From Saprospiraceae bacterium (lineage in GTDB: Bacteria; Bacteroidota; Bacteroidia; Chitinophagales; Saprospiraceae), in assembly GCA_016712145.1 (NCBI GenBank), contig JADJRO010000001.1, forward strand, positions 558,001 to 622,000: a stretch of 64,000 bases of DNA, written 5' to 3'. The position numbers were made by a program, and so were the translations under genes. This document shows positions 16,893 to 26,781 of this stretch, piece by piece; the first letter of the stretch is position 1, and each line of letters begins with the position of its first letter. The notes under the pieces were generated by a model. It did not search any database. It was not told the DNA's origin and saw only the letters and a list, made by a program, of their open reading frames with translations.

Positions 16893-19217
16893 ATGAAGAT
16901 TCATAACATTTTGATTTTAAGTGTGATTTGTTTAGAAATCAAATCACAAAAAATGCCATCTGAAATGGCTTTTAGTCCGGATTCAAAAAGACTCATTTCA
17001 GGAAATCAAGCCGTTGAAGGATTGTACAATCCAAGCAAAATAAGACGCATCGATTTAAAATTTGATCAACCAGATTACTGGGCTTTAATGACTGCCAATT
17101 ACCAGTCGAAAACGGATATTTCTGCAACCCTCATTATGGAAGGGGATACGTTTGCTAATGTAGGCGTTCGATTTAAAGGTCAAACTTCGTATCAACGAGT
17201 GACTGGTCAAAAAAAATCATTTAATATCACTATGGATTTTCTTGATCCTACTCAAGATTTAAAAGGATATGAAACTTTAAATTTCAATAATTCATTTGAA
17301 GATAATAGTTTTATGCGTGAAGTCTTTTATGAAAACATTACACGCCCGTTTTCAAGTTCACTCAAAGCAAATTACATCCATCTGTATATCAATAATCAGG
17401 ATTGGGGTATTTATCCAAATGTACAAGCGTTGGATGGTAACTATGTTAAAGAATGGTTCTTAAGTAATGATGGTTCGCGTTGGAGATGTGAACGCACAAA
17501 TGGCGGAGGCCCTGGAGGAGGAGGCTTTGGTGCTGGAACTTCCACACTCAATTATTTGGGTGATGATACCACTGCTTATAAACCAAACTACACCTTGAAA
17601 CATACTACCGTAGAAAATCCTTGGTCAGATTTAGCACGAGTAACTAAAGTATTGAATACAGTACCCTTGGCTCAATTGGAAGATAGCTTAAAAAAAGTAT
17701 TAGATATAGACAGGGCCCTCTGGTTTGTTGCAAAGGAAATTATGTTTGGTGATGATGATAGCTATGTAAACAAAGGAGGCATGGATTATTTTGCAATATA
17801 TCAAAAAGATGTCGAACGATTGATTCCTTTAGAATACGATGCAAACTCTGTGATGTCTGGTCAAACAGCAAACTGGTCCATCTTTCTTAAGGAAGCAGAT
17901 ACCAAATTTCCATTGTGCAACAGATTGTTTGCAGTACCTTCTTTAAGACAACGATACCTGGCTCATTTTAAAACCATGTTTAAAGAATGTTTGGATTCAA
18001 CAAATTTTGTCACACAATTAAACAAACAATATAGTCTTATAGATAGTTTGGTCGCAGCAGATCCAAAAAAACTCATGACCTATCAAGCATTTCAGTCAGA
18101 GAAAAACAACTTAATCAACTGGATGCGCAATAGGAGAAATACGATACAAGCTAACTCAGAATTTAAACAAATAGGGTGCACCATCGAAGAGGTTAACGCT
18201 TCGTCAAATGGTATTCCCAATCAAAATCCAGACGAAACACAAACAGTTCAAATCAATGCCAAAATAAGTAATAAAATAAATGGCGTAAAACGAGTCAATC
18301 TGTACTATGCACCCGGTTTTGATGGTTATTTTAATGTCAGTCAAATGTTTGATGATGGATTACATAATGATGGTACCGCAGGGGATGGAACTTATGGTGG
18401 CACAATACCTCCTTTTTCCAATGGAGTCTTTGTCCGTTATTATATAGAAGCCATTGCAAACAATGTACAAGGAACAAGTACTTATATGCCAGAAGGTGCT
18501 GAACATGATGTTTATATTTATCAGGTAAATCTTATCCAATCCAGTTCAAACCAAATCGTACTGAATGAAATCATGGCTTCTAATACGAAAACAGTTACCG
18601 ATCAAGATGGCGAATATGACGATTGGATTGAATTATTTAATAAATCAAATGATACAGTCGATATTAGTAATTGGATATTAACAGACAATTCAACAAATCT
18701 TGATAAGTATCGATTTCCAGCCGGTACCAAAATTCTCCCGCAATCCTATTTAATCATTTGGGCTGATGAAGACGGCAAACAAACCGGTATGCATGCTAAT
18801 TTTAAACTTTCTGCATCTGGTGAAGCGCTTTATCTCCTTGATTCAAATGCAACACAAGTTGATAAAATAGTCTATTATGAACAAATTCAAGACCTAAGTT
18901 ATGCCCGAAGTCCCAATGCTACCGGTAATTTTGTAATTCAAGAAGCTACATTTAATAAAAGCAACGACCTGGTGTCCGAAACCAATAAATTGTCCCTAAC
19001 TGCATTAAAATTATATCCAAATCCAGCTTCACAGTTTTTAATCGTCGAGACAACAACATCTGGAATTCATCCACTAAAATTATATACAAGTTTTGGTGTT
19101 TTAATTCAAGAGCTTAAATTGGATCATTCTTTAAAAATAGATCTGAAAGAAGTTCCTGGCGGTGTATATTTTTTAAAGTCAGGCGCTACAATTCAAAAAT
19201 TCATTAAAAGAGACTAA
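16893..19217 (+). CDS. Exported CotH-kinase-like protein with lamin-tail domain and T9SS type A tail
   Basis: A 774-aa secreted protein. After a short hydrophobic leader, residues ~45-420 form a CotH-like kinase fold: VGVRFKGQTSYQRV, KKSFNITMDF, the region MFGDDDSYVNKGGMDYFAIY and LIPLEYDANSVM, which correspond to the catalytic asparagine/aspartate segments. A glycine-rich loop NGGGPGGGGFGAG interrupts the fold. A lamin-tail (LTD) domain follows at ~555-690 (LNEIMASNTKTVTD, DDWIELFNKSN, SNWILTDNS). The C-terminus (LKLYPNPASQFLIVE to KFIKRD) is a type A T9SS sorting domain. Known CotH proteins phosphorylate spore-coat proteins; the substrate here is unknown. Coupled to DUF4956 upstream and an HlyD-like gene 12 bp downstream. 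Confidence 0.88.
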   Translation: MKIHNILILSVICLEIKSQKMPSEMAFSPDSKRLISGNQAVEGLYNPSKIRRIDLKFDQPDYWALMTANYQSKTDISATLIMEGDTFANVGVRFKGQTSYQRVTGQKKSFNITMDFLDPTQDLKGYETLNFNNSFEDNSFMREVFYENITRPFSSSLKANYIHLYINNQDWGIYPNVQALDGNYVKEWFLSNDGSRWRCERTNGGGPGGGGFGAGTSTLNYLGDDTTAYKPNYTLKHTTVENPWSDLARVTKVLNTVPLAQLEDSLKKVLDIDRALWFVAKEIMFGDDDSYVNKGGMDYFAIYQKDVERLIPLEYDANSVMSGQTANWSIFLKEADTKFPLCNRLFAVPSLRQRYLAHFKTMFKECLDSTNFVTQLNKQYSLIDSLVAADPKKLMTYQAFQSEKNNLINWMRNRRNTIQANSEFKQIGCTIEEVNASSNGIPNQNPDETQTVQINAKISNKINGVKRVNLYYAPGFDGYFNVSQMFDDGLHNDGTAGDGTYGGTIPPFSNGVFVRYYIEAIANNVQGTSTYMPEGAEHDVYIYQVNLIQSSSNQIVLNEIMASNTKTVTDQDGEYDDWIELFNKSNDTVDISNWILTDNSTNLDKYRFPAGTKILPQSYLIIWADEDGKQTGMHANFKLSASGEALYLLDSNATQVDKIVYYEQIQDLSYARSPNATGNFVIQEATFNKSNDLVSETNKLSLTALKLYPNPASQFLIVETTTSGIHPLKLYTSFGVLIQELKLDHSLKIDLKEVPGGVYFLKSGATIQKFIKRD

Positions 19218-19229
19218 CAAAAGAGCTAT

Positions 19230-20225
19230 TTGCAACGATTCAACTACATATATTTAATTGCCTTAGCAGGCATCCTGTTGCTTTTGCCGTTAATAAAAAA
19301 TAAACTGCAAACGAACAATGAATTTTTTGGCATTGCCGAAAATCAAATTCGAAATATAAATTTGGATTATCCGATTGAAGTAATTAAAATCTACAAAACC
19401 TTAGGAGAATCCGTAAGACTTGGGGATACGCTTATGATATACAGTCGATTGGACCAGGAACGCCAAAAGCAGAATCTCGAGTATGAAAAACTAGAATTAG
19501 AAAAGAGAAATCAGGTAAATCTTGAAATCAATCGTAACGATTTAAGTTTATTGCAAAATAAATTGCATGCAACCTATGAAACGTATCAGACAAAACGATT
19601 AGAATTGGAACATGAAAAAGAACTTCAATTAAAGCTATTACAAAGTGTAAGTTCTGAAATAGGCCTGCAAGAATTTCACAAGAAGTATCAATTATTAAAA
19701 GAAGCATTAAATCAAAAAGAAAAAACCGAAAACGCTGAGACAAACCTCCGGATAAAAAATTTAATTAATGAAATGAAGGTAAGCGAATCCGCCAATTTAG
19801 TAAGAATATCTAAAATACAAAATGAGATATTTATATTAGATAGAATGAAATTGAATGCGGTATTGCTTGCTCCAGAATCTGGAATTATCGGACAATTGGA
19901 GTTTAATGTTGGAGACAAAATTCAGTCTTACACCAGTATTTTAAAAATCTACGGCACACATCCTTATATCGTTACCAGTTATATTGGCGACAAGCAATTG
20001 ACAACCCTTGCAGAAGGTGATTCACTTATAATCAGTTCGCTTAGCAATCCAGAATATAAGTTGCCAGGCAAAGTTTCAAATTTAGGAACAAGGGTAAGTC
20101 CATTGCCGGAGCGCTTAAAAAAGATTCCGGAATTACGAGCCTGGGGCAGAGAAATACAAATTAAAATACCAGCTGATAATATTTTTATGCAAGGTGAAAA
20201 AGTCAAAATACAACTATTAAAATAG
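19230..20225 (+). CDS. HlyD-like periplasmic adaptor protein
   Basis: A 331-aa membrane-fusion-type protein. One N-terminal transmembrane segment (YIYLIALAGILLLLPLI), then a biotinyl-lipoyl half-motif (EVIKIYKTLGESVRLGDTLM), a long coiled coil at ~75-205, the second lipoyl half (VLLAPESGIIGQLEFNVGDKI) and a beta-barrel domain ending KIPELRAWGREIQIKIPADN. This is the order of HlyD/EmrA adaptors that bridge an inner-membrane transporter to a TolC-type channel. No ATPase or transporter gene accompanies it, which is unusual. The start is a TTG 12 bp after the CotH stop; no ATG is available before the membrane helix. Confidence 0.8.
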   Translation: MQRFNYIYLIALAGILLLLPLIKNKLQTNNEFFGIAENQIRNINLDYPIEVIKIYKTLGESVRLGDTLMIYSRLDQERQKQNLEYEKLELEKRNQVNLEINRNDLSLLQNKLHATYETYQTKRLELEHEKELQLKLLQSVSSEIGLQEFHKKYQLLKEALNQKEKTENAETNLRIKNLINEMKVSESANLVRISKIQNEIFILDRMKLNAVLLAPESGIIGQLEFNVGDKIQSYTSILKIYGTHPYIVTSYIGDKQLTTLAEGDSLIISSLSNPEYKLPGKVSNLGTRVSPLPERLKKIPELRAWGREIQIKIPADNIFMQGEKVKIQLLK

Positions 20226-20230
20226 TTAAT

Positions 20231-21457
20231 ATGACTGCTACGTTCTGTAAACATTACTTTATAATTTTATTGATTCTATTTAATTTAAAAGTAAATTCAC
20301 AAAATCCAATTGTTGATTATTTAAAATCCAAAAATACCAAGACGGAACAAGTAATTGATAGTATCATTAACTTTTATTACACCTCAAGATTACACAAGCC
20401 ATTTATTTCCAGATTAAGCCTTCGCACTGAAACGGATGAATTTAAATTAAACCGGCAAGAATACAGTTTAAGAGCTCAAACAAATAGCATCAGTTATAAT
20501 AAATACCAAAATAAAATAAACAAGCTTGAACAAGAAGAATGGGAAATCAAAAAGAAAATTCTTAATACAGATCAACTATACAAAAAATATAAAGCTGTAA
20601 CCAAATTGCTTGGGGTGTTAATGCTAAAAAATGCTCAGAGTCAATATATAAAATGCATTGAAAAACAATTGGAAATATTAAATTATAGATCCGGAATGGG
20701 TTTAAATATCAACTTTGAAAAACATTTAGATTTAAATCTTAAACTATTAAATGCTAAAAATGAATTTAATAACTTAAATACCAAACAAAGTATTCTTCAG
20801 ATTGACAGCCTATTAAATCATAAACTGGATTTTCTGCTTAATAAGCTTATTTCAAACGAAGATATTTTAAAAGTAACAGACCAATTATATGTCTTAGATT
20901 CAAACAATTCTCTTTATTTTAATGAATTAAATAAGCAACAGTTAGAATATAAACAAGAAATTCGTGACGCAACTAAAAAGTTAGATTATTTGCAAATTCA
21001 TTATCACGAAGATCCGAGTGATCCCGTAAATCAAAAACTTACCATAGGAGCTGGTTTCCGTATTCCAATGATGGGAAGTAATCAAAAAATAAAAGATGAA
21101 TATGAAATTAAACGCTTAAGCTTAAGTTTAGAGCAATTGCAAGAAAATGATGATACTGAGTTGAAACTGGTTGAATTGAAAAATCAATTAAAGCAGTTGA
21201 TTGCTACCTATGACAATTTAGTTGAAAACCAACGGTTTGTTTTACAAAAATTTAATCCGGATACACTGGCATCTTCTGAATTAAGTGATCCTGTGTTCAT
21301 TGCAGAAATTCAACTGGAGTTGGCTAAAATAAATATAGATCAAGTTGAAATTAGAAACGATATTTTAGAACTTTATATTCAATTTATTTCTACAAGTAAG
21401 ACATTGTATAATAACCCAAATCGTTATTACTTAGAATTTCCATTTATTGAATTTTAA
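20231..21457 (+). CDS. TolC-like outer-membrane channel protein (tentative)
   Basis: A 408-aa protein with signal peptide (YFIILLILFNLKVNSQ). It is mostly long amphipathic helices with heptad character, in two halves (about 80-230 and 240-400), the second containing KLTIGAGFRIPMMGS, a short strand-like element. This matches the helical-hairpin layout of TolC/outer-membrane efflux proteins, though the sequence is divergent. It begins 5 bp after the HlyD-like gene, which is the main support for the call. Alternative: a periplasmic coiled-coil scaffold. Confidence 0.6.
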   Translation: MTATFCKHYFIILLILFNLKVNSQNPIVDYLKSKNTKTEQVIDSIINFYYTSRLHKPFISRLSLRTETDEFKLNRQEYSLRAQTNSISYNKYQNKINKLEQEEWEIKKKILNTDQLYKKYKAVTKLLGVLMLKNAQSQYIKCIEKQLEILNYRSGMGLNINFEKHLDLNLKLLNAKNEFNNLNTKQSILQIDSLLNHKLDFLLNKLISNEDILKVTDQLYVLDSNNSLYFNELNKQQLEYKQEIRDATKKLDYLQIHYHEDPSDPVNQKLTIGAGFRIPMMGSNQKIKDEYEIKRLSLSLEQLQENDDTELKLVELKNQLKQLIATYDNLVENQRFVLQKFNPDTLASSELSDPVFIAEIQLELAKINIDQVEIRNDILELYIQFISTSKTLYNNPNRYYLEFPFIEF

Positions 21458-21502
21458 ACAAAGTTTTAAGTAAATTGTATTTAATGTGTACCAAGTGACC
21501 CT

Positions 21503-24379
21503 ATGAAAAAAATTTCCTATAGCATTTTATTAATTTGTTTAAATCAGTGGATTTTTGGGCAATCATTCGAATTCAATGGACAACTTTTAGATGAAAATGG
21601 AAAGCATGTTAGCAGTATTCCAATTCAAATTAGCTCAGAGAATGGAAGAATTCGCCACAAAGTGGAAACTGATTCTCTTGGATATTTTAAAGTAATAAAC
21701 TTAGTGGCCGGTTCCTATACCCTTAGGGCCCGACAATTAGGATACGAACCTTTAAATGAGTTATTTTCTATAGACAGTACAACAAATCACATTAGACCGT
21801 TTTATTTAATTACTAAAAGAGAGCAACTGTCAGAAGTAACAGTAAAAGATAAAAGATCAATCGCAAAAGTTAAAAACGATACCCTGCAATTTGATGCAAA
21901 TTCATTTAAAACCATGGACGACGCTTCAGCAGATCAATTGGTTGACAAAGTACCAACTATTACAAAAGAAAATGGCGTCATTAAGGCACAAGGAGACGAT
22001 GTAAAACAAATACTCGTAGATGGGAAACCTTTTTTTGGAAGCGATCCCAATTTATCCCTGAAAAATTTACCTGCAGATTTGATTGATAAGATTCAAATAT
22101 TTGATCAATTAAGTGAACAAAGTCAATTTACTGGAATTAATGATGGCAATACGGTTAAAACTATAAATATAGTTACGAAAACTGGTCTAAACAACGGGCA
22201 ATTTGGCAAAGCGTATGCAGGTTATGGCATTCCAGACAAATATCAAATGGGAGCAAACTACAATCTTTTTGATGGTTCCAGGAGAATAAGTTTAATCGGA
22301 ATGTCTAATAATATTAACGTTCAAAATTTTTCAATCGACGACATTCTAAGTGTAGTTGGCAGCACCGGGAATTCAAGAAACAGAGGAGGGGGTTCCGGCA
22401 ATTTTCAAAGACCTCCGGGAGGAAGAGATTCTAGAGGATCTAACTCTGGAGGTCCAGGTGATTTTTTGGTTCCACAATCTGGTGGCATTGCAAAATCTCA
22501 TGCCATAGGCATTAATTTTACTGATAATATAAACACAAAATTAGAATTAAACGGATCATACTTTTATAATAATAATACCAATCACATTCAAAATGAATTG
22601 AGCCGGGATTACCTGGAAGATGGCAAACTTAATCAACAATATTTTGAAACAGGCACATCCAAACCAACCAATCAAAATCATCGATTAAATGCTCGTATAG
22701 AATACAAGCTAGACAGTTTCAATTCCTTTGTTTTTAGACCTCGATTGACATTTCAGTCAAACAAAAGTGTTTCCGAGTTAAATTCACAAACATTTATTAG
22801 AGATACACTGACGAATTCAAGTGCAGCGATTCAACATATTGACAACTCGGGATTAAATTTTAGCAACTCGATCTTATTTAGGCATAAATTTATAAAAACA
22901 GGCAGAAGCATTTCCATTGAATTTGGACAATCCTTGGCACCAAAAAATGAAAATAGCAAATTGCAAAACTTTACTGAATACCTTAATAAAAACAGAAATT
23001 TTATAGATACCATTAACCAACAATCTGAGAACGAAACAGACAAATGGGGACTAAATTCTAGTTTGGAATACACGGAGCCTATTAACTCAAGGCAGTCCAT
23101 TTCACTAAATTACCGACAAGCAATACAGCAGGAAGAAAGTGATCTTAAAACTTTTGATATTCCGTTTCAAGACGGACTTTCAAAACAATTTAATTCAAAA
23201 TTATCGAATCACTTTATATCAAAAACAGATTCTCACACTCCTGGAATTGGATATCAATTTAACAAAGAGCAAAAACTTAATATCAATATAAGAGTAAATT
23301 ATCAATTAAGTAGAATTAGAAATGAGCAATTAGTGCCCCTTGCTAAAATCAATACGAGTTACTTTAACAATGTACTTCCATCTGCATTCTTTCGGTACAC
23401 TATAAATCGGAACAAAACATTACAATTTAACTACCGAAGCAATACCCAATTGCCAAGCGTGAGTCAATTACAAAATGTAATAAACAATACAAATCCAGTT
23501 CATTTAAGTACTGGAAATCCAAATTTAAATCAAACGACAAGTCACAATGTCAGTTTGCGATATACCAGCTCCAATAAAGACGCCAGTGTTTTGTTTGTTG
23601 CTTTGTCTGGGTCAATTACACAAGATTACATTACAAATCATTTATTTATCAGAAGCAGAACGCATCCGATATTTAATATAATCAACGTTCCAATTGGTAG
23701 CCAATTAAGTATTCCGGAAAACAATGGCAATTCGTACCAAGGGAGATGTTTTTTTACGTACAGCTTGCCAATTCCTTATATTAAATGCAATTTTGCAATA
23801 GATGGATCTTATCAATATACACTTACACCGGGCTGGATTGACTCATTAAAATATAACTCTAAGCAAAATATAGTTTCTGGCGGCATTGGACTCTCAAGTA
23901 ATGTAGGTCCAAAATTAGATTTTGGTTTTCAATTTAGGCCTACGTTCAATACCTACGCTTCACAAAACTCAATGGATCGTTATTTCTATTTTGATAGTAA
24001 ACTTAGACTTGCTTGGCAGTTTTATGGAGATTTTGTTTTTAGAGGAGATTTTAATTCAAAATCAAATCAAACTATTACCAACACTCAAAATGAAACAATA
24101 AATTTAATAAACCTTGCATTTGGCATGAAAGTTTTTAAAAACAAGCGAGGCGAAATTTCTCTGGGAATTAACGATTTACTTAATCAAAATGAAAATATTC
24201 AACAAATCGTATCTGATTCATATATAGAAGATTCAAGAAGCAATAGTGTCAAACGGTTTTTATTGCTTTCATTTACTTATAATATTAAAAACTACAATTC
24301 TGGTAAAAAGCCTTCTACACAATTCGCTCCAGACCGCGAACGCGAGCGAATGGGACGATGGGAGGAACGTAGATTTTAA
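21503..24379 (+). CDS. Outer-membrane beta-barrel receptor, TonB-dependent-receptor-like (PF14905 type)
   Basis: A 958-aa protein: signal peptide (to ~residue 19), a carboxypeptidase-regulatory-like beta-sandwich (~22-100, ending GSYTLRARQLGYEPL), a plug-like domain (DAASADQLVDKVPTITKENG, then VDGKPFFGSDP), and a barrel of about 700 residues. A low-complexity Gly/Arg/Pro insert (~290-330; GGGSGNFQRPPGGRDSRG) sits in an early loop. The last residue is phenylalanine (EERRF), as expected for a BAM-assembled barrel. No clear TonB box is seen. Last gene of the DUF4956-CotH operon, so it may handle or display the CotH-modified product; that is inference. Confidence 0.83.
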   Translation: MKKISYSILLICLNQWIFGQSFEFNGQLLDENGKHVSSIPIQISSENGRIRHKVETDSLGYFKVINLVAGSYTLRARQLGYEPLNELFSIDSTTNHIRPFYLITKREQLSEVTVKDKRSIAKVKNDTLQFDANSFKTMDDASADQLVDKVPTITKENGVIKAQGDDVKQILVDGKPFFGSDPNLSLKNLPADLIDKIQIFDQLSEQSQFTGINDGNTVKTINIVTKTGLNNGQFGKAYAGYGIPDKYQMGANYNLFDGSRRISLIGMSNNINVQNFSIDDILSVVGSTGNSRNRGGGSGNFQRPPGGRDSRGSNSGGPGDFLVPQSGGIAKSHAIGINFTDNINTKLELNGSYFYNNNTNHIQNELSRDYLEDGKLNQQYFETGTSKPTNQNHRLNARIEYKLDSFNSFVFRPRLTFQSNKSVSELNSQTFIRDTLTNSSAAIQHIDNSGLNFSNSILFRHKFIKTGRSISIEFGQSLAPKNENSKLQNFTEYLNKNRNFIDTINQQSENETDKWGLNSSLEYTEPINSRQSISLNYRQAIQQEESDLKTFDIPFQDGLSKQFNSKLSNHFISKTDSHTPGIGYQFNKEQKLNINIRVNYQLSRIRNEQLVPLAKINTSYFNNVLPSAFFRYTINRNKTLQFNYRSNTQLPSVSQLQNVINNTNPVHLSTGNPNLNQTTSHNVSLRYTSSNKDASVLFVALSGSITQDYITNHLFIRSRTHPIFNIINVPIGSQLSIPENNGNSYQGRCFFTYSLPIPYIKCNFAIDGSYQYTLTPGWIDSLKYNSKQNIVSGGIGLSSNVGPKLDFGFQFRPTFNTYASQNSMDRYFYFDSKLRLAWQFYGDFVFRGDFNSKSNQTITNTQNETINLINLAFGMKVFKNKRGEISLGINDLLNQNENIQQIVSDSYIEDSRSNSVKRFLLLSFTYNIKNYNSGKKPSTQFAPDRERERMGRWEERRF

Positions 24380-24384
24380 TTGCT

Positions 24385-25074
24385 TTAAGTAATGCGCTGT
24401 AGTATGATTTCCAAACCTCGGCTTGCAATTTCTTGAATAATCTCCAGCGATTTATGATTTGAAATTTCATAATTCAAACTAGGCTTTGGATCAACATAAT
24501 AGATTTTCGTTAAGGACTTTACATAAGCTACTAATCCGGCAGCAGGATAAACTTGTAAAGATGTCCCAACGATGATTACAAGATCTGCATTTGATACTTT
24601 GTTTGCAGCCAATGGGATCAGTGGAACCTCCTCTCCAAACCAAACGATGTGTGGTCGTAATTGGGAGCCTTTTTCGCATACGTCTCCAGGTAAAATATCT
24701 TGAGTGCATGTATAAATTAAAGAAGAATCAATTGAACTTCTCGATTTTAAAAGTTCTCCATGAAGATGTAAAACATGGTTACTTCCTGCTCTTTCATGTA
24801 AATCATCTACATTTTGAGTAATAATGCTTACATCAAAATAACGTTCCAATTCTTTTAAAATGAAATGACCCATATTGGGTTCTGAATTCAACAATTGCTT
24901 CCTGCGTTGATTATAAAAATCGAGTACCAATGGATAATTTTTGTACCATCCTTCAAGACTAGCAACTTCCATTACATCATGTCCCTCCCATAGTCCGCCA
25001 GCATCACGAAATGTTTTAATCCCACTTTCCGCACTGATGCCTGCTCCAGTTAAAACAACTAAATTGGATTTCAA
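24385..25074 (-). CDS. cobB: Sir2-family NAD-dependent protein deacylase (CobB-like, class III)
   Basis: Removes acyl groups from lysines using NAD. The 229-aa protein has GAGISAESGIKTFRDAGGLW, the catalytic region TQNVDDLHERAGS with HLHG, and RPHIVWFGE. The YNQRR segment carries the Tyr/Arg pair that class III sirtuins use for succinyl or malonyl groups. The zinc-binding part is reduced: only two cysteines (YTC and DVC) lie between the catalytic His and RPHIVWFGE. This small form is common in Bacteroidota and may not bind zinc. It overlaps the upstream NAD(P)HX repair gene by 4 bp, a sensible pairing since both concern NAD. Confidence 0.9.
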   Translation of the reverse strand: MKSNLVVLTGAGISAESGIKTFRDAGGLWEGHDVMEVASLEGWYKNYPLVLDFYNQRRKQLLNSEPNMGHFILKELERYFDVSIITQNVDDLHERAGSNHVLHLHGELLKSRSSIDSSLIYTCTQDILPGDVCEKGSQLRPHIVWFGEEVPLIPLAANKVSNADLVIIVGTSLQVYPAAGLVAYVKSLTKIYYVDPKPSLNYEISNHKSLEIIQEIASRGLEIILQRIT

Positions 25075-26552
25075 GACGTGAGCGTTTTAAATGCCTGAGA
25101 TAAATGTAAAATGACATCTGAAGGAGTCATCGACTCTTCGGCCAAGGTTTTTGCACAAATATCTGCACTCAATCCATGTAAATAAACGCCTAATATACAG
25201 GCCTCTTCAAAAGGATAGGATTGTGCCAACAAGGAAACTAAAATACCAGCCAATACATCACCACTCCCGGCTTTTGCCAATCCTGCATTTCCACTGCTAT
25301 TAAAATAAACTTTGTGCTGTGGTGTACAAATTGCAGTATATTTTCCTTTTAGAACTATATAAATAGAATATTTTGAAGCCATCGCTTTGGCTTTTTCAAT
25401 ACGTTCAAATCCACTTGCTGACTTTCCAAACAAACGATCAAATTCACCAACATGAGGTGTTATTATCGTATTTGGGGTCAATAAATGCTGCCAATGGTTT
25501 TCAGCTATCATATTGAGCGCATCTGCATCTAGAACCAGATTTGTGATTTTTAAATTTAGTATTTCATATAACAGATTCTGGCTTTCTACAGTGCGACCCA
25601 TGCCGGGTCCAATTAATAAAGATTTGTATTTAGAAAACTCCATGTTAGATGAACTGACAAATTGAACTTCCGGCAATTTCAAAAGCAACAAGTCGCGATT
25701 GGATGCTACCGTACTTACTGAAATTAAACCGGCACCACTGCGCAATGCTGCATCTGCACTTAGCAGGATAGCACCAGGCATTTCAAAAGATCCTCCAACC
25801 AATAAACAATGTCCAAATTGATTTTTATAGGCAAATTGATTTCTACTTTTGAATATATTCTTAATATCATCCAACGCTATGAAGTAGAAATCCGTTTGGT
25901 TAGTATCTATAAAACTTTGGTTTAATTTAATATCTCCTATAATTAGCTTTCCGCAATAAATTCCAGTATCTGCAATTAAATGACTGAGTTTTGGACTTTG
26001 AAACGTAAATGTAAAATCAGCATGAATACAGATTGAATCATTCATCTTGTCTGAATATAAACCTGAAGGCAGGTCAATGGCAATTCTGGTTGCTTTCAAT
26101 GCATTCATTCGTTTAATAGCAGATGCCAGATCAGCAGAAAGGCCCCGACTCATTCCATAACCTAACAATGCATCGATAAGAATTGGATTTTTAGCCTGAG
26201 TTATAAGTTCTTCAAGGGTATCTAAGTATTTAAAACTGGTAAATAACTTACTTTCCAATCGAATTAAATTAATCTCATATTCTGGCGAGTTGTGTGGAGC
26301 AATTCCTATACAAAGAACAGATACTGTAAAATTGAATGAAAGCAATTTTCTGGCAATGGCCAAACCATCACCGCCATTATTGCCATTGCCGCAGACAACA
26401 AATACAGGATCCGAATTATCAAAGGTAGAAACCATCCAATTTACAAAACAATCTGCTGCCCGTTCCATTAAGTCAATTGGCTTAATGGGTTCATTTTCAA
26501 TAGTAAATTGATCCCAGGCCTTTAATTGCATGGCATTGTAGACTGGTTTCAT
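25071..26552 (-). CDS. nnr: Bifunctional NAD(P)H-hydrate epimerase / ADP-dependent dehydratase
   Basis: Repairs hydrated NADH/NADPH. The N-terminal half (residues 1-~215) is the YjeF_N epimerase, with CGNGNNGGDGLAIARKL and ALLGYGMSRGL. The C-terminal half (~230-493) is the ribokinase-like dehydratase, with GSFEMPGAILLSADAALRSGAG, DADAL, TPHVGEF and NAGLAKAGSGDVLAG. Length of 493 aa is normal for the fused enzyme. It is first in a two-gene minus-strand operon with the sirtuin. The 229-bp gap upstream is shared with the divergent T9SS module and is very AT-rich; I see no distinct promoter motif in it. Confidence 0.95.
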   Translation of the reverse strand: MKPVYNAMQLKAWDQFTIENEPIKPIDLMERAADCFVNWMVSTFDNSDPVFVVCGNGNNGGDGLAIARKLLSFNFTVSVLCIGIAPHNSPEYEINLIRLESKLFTSFKYLDTLEELITQAKNPILIDALLGYGMSRGLSADLASAIKRMNALKATRIAIDLPSGLYSDKMNDSICIHADFTFTFQSPKLSHLIADTGIYCGKLIIGDIKLNQSFIDTNQTDFYFIALDDIKNIFKSRNQFAYKNQFGHCLLVGGSFEMPGAILLSADAALRSGAGLISVSTVASNRDLLLLKLPEVQFVSSSNMEFSKYKSLLIGPGMGRTVESQNLLYEILNLKITNLVLDADALNMIAENHWQHLLTPNTIITPHVGEFDRLFGKSASGFERIEKAKAMASKYSIYIVLKGKYTAICTPQHKVYFNSSGNAGLAKAGSGDVLAGILVSLLAQSYPFEEACILGVYLHGLSADICAKTLAEESMTPSDVILHLSQAFKTLTS

Positions 26553-26781
26553 CTATTTATTTGATTGATTTTTCGAAACGCATATGAGTATATCTTAGTT
26601 CAATTAACAAATATTAAGAAAAATTTTAATATAATATATAAAATAAATCAAAATATGTTTGAATATTTGTACTAAATCTCATAATATTGCTATTCCTAAT
26701 GGGATTAATCTCCATAACACTCCGTTTTTTTTCAATATTCATTTGCTCAAAATTTATTAACTAATTAATATACAATTAATT

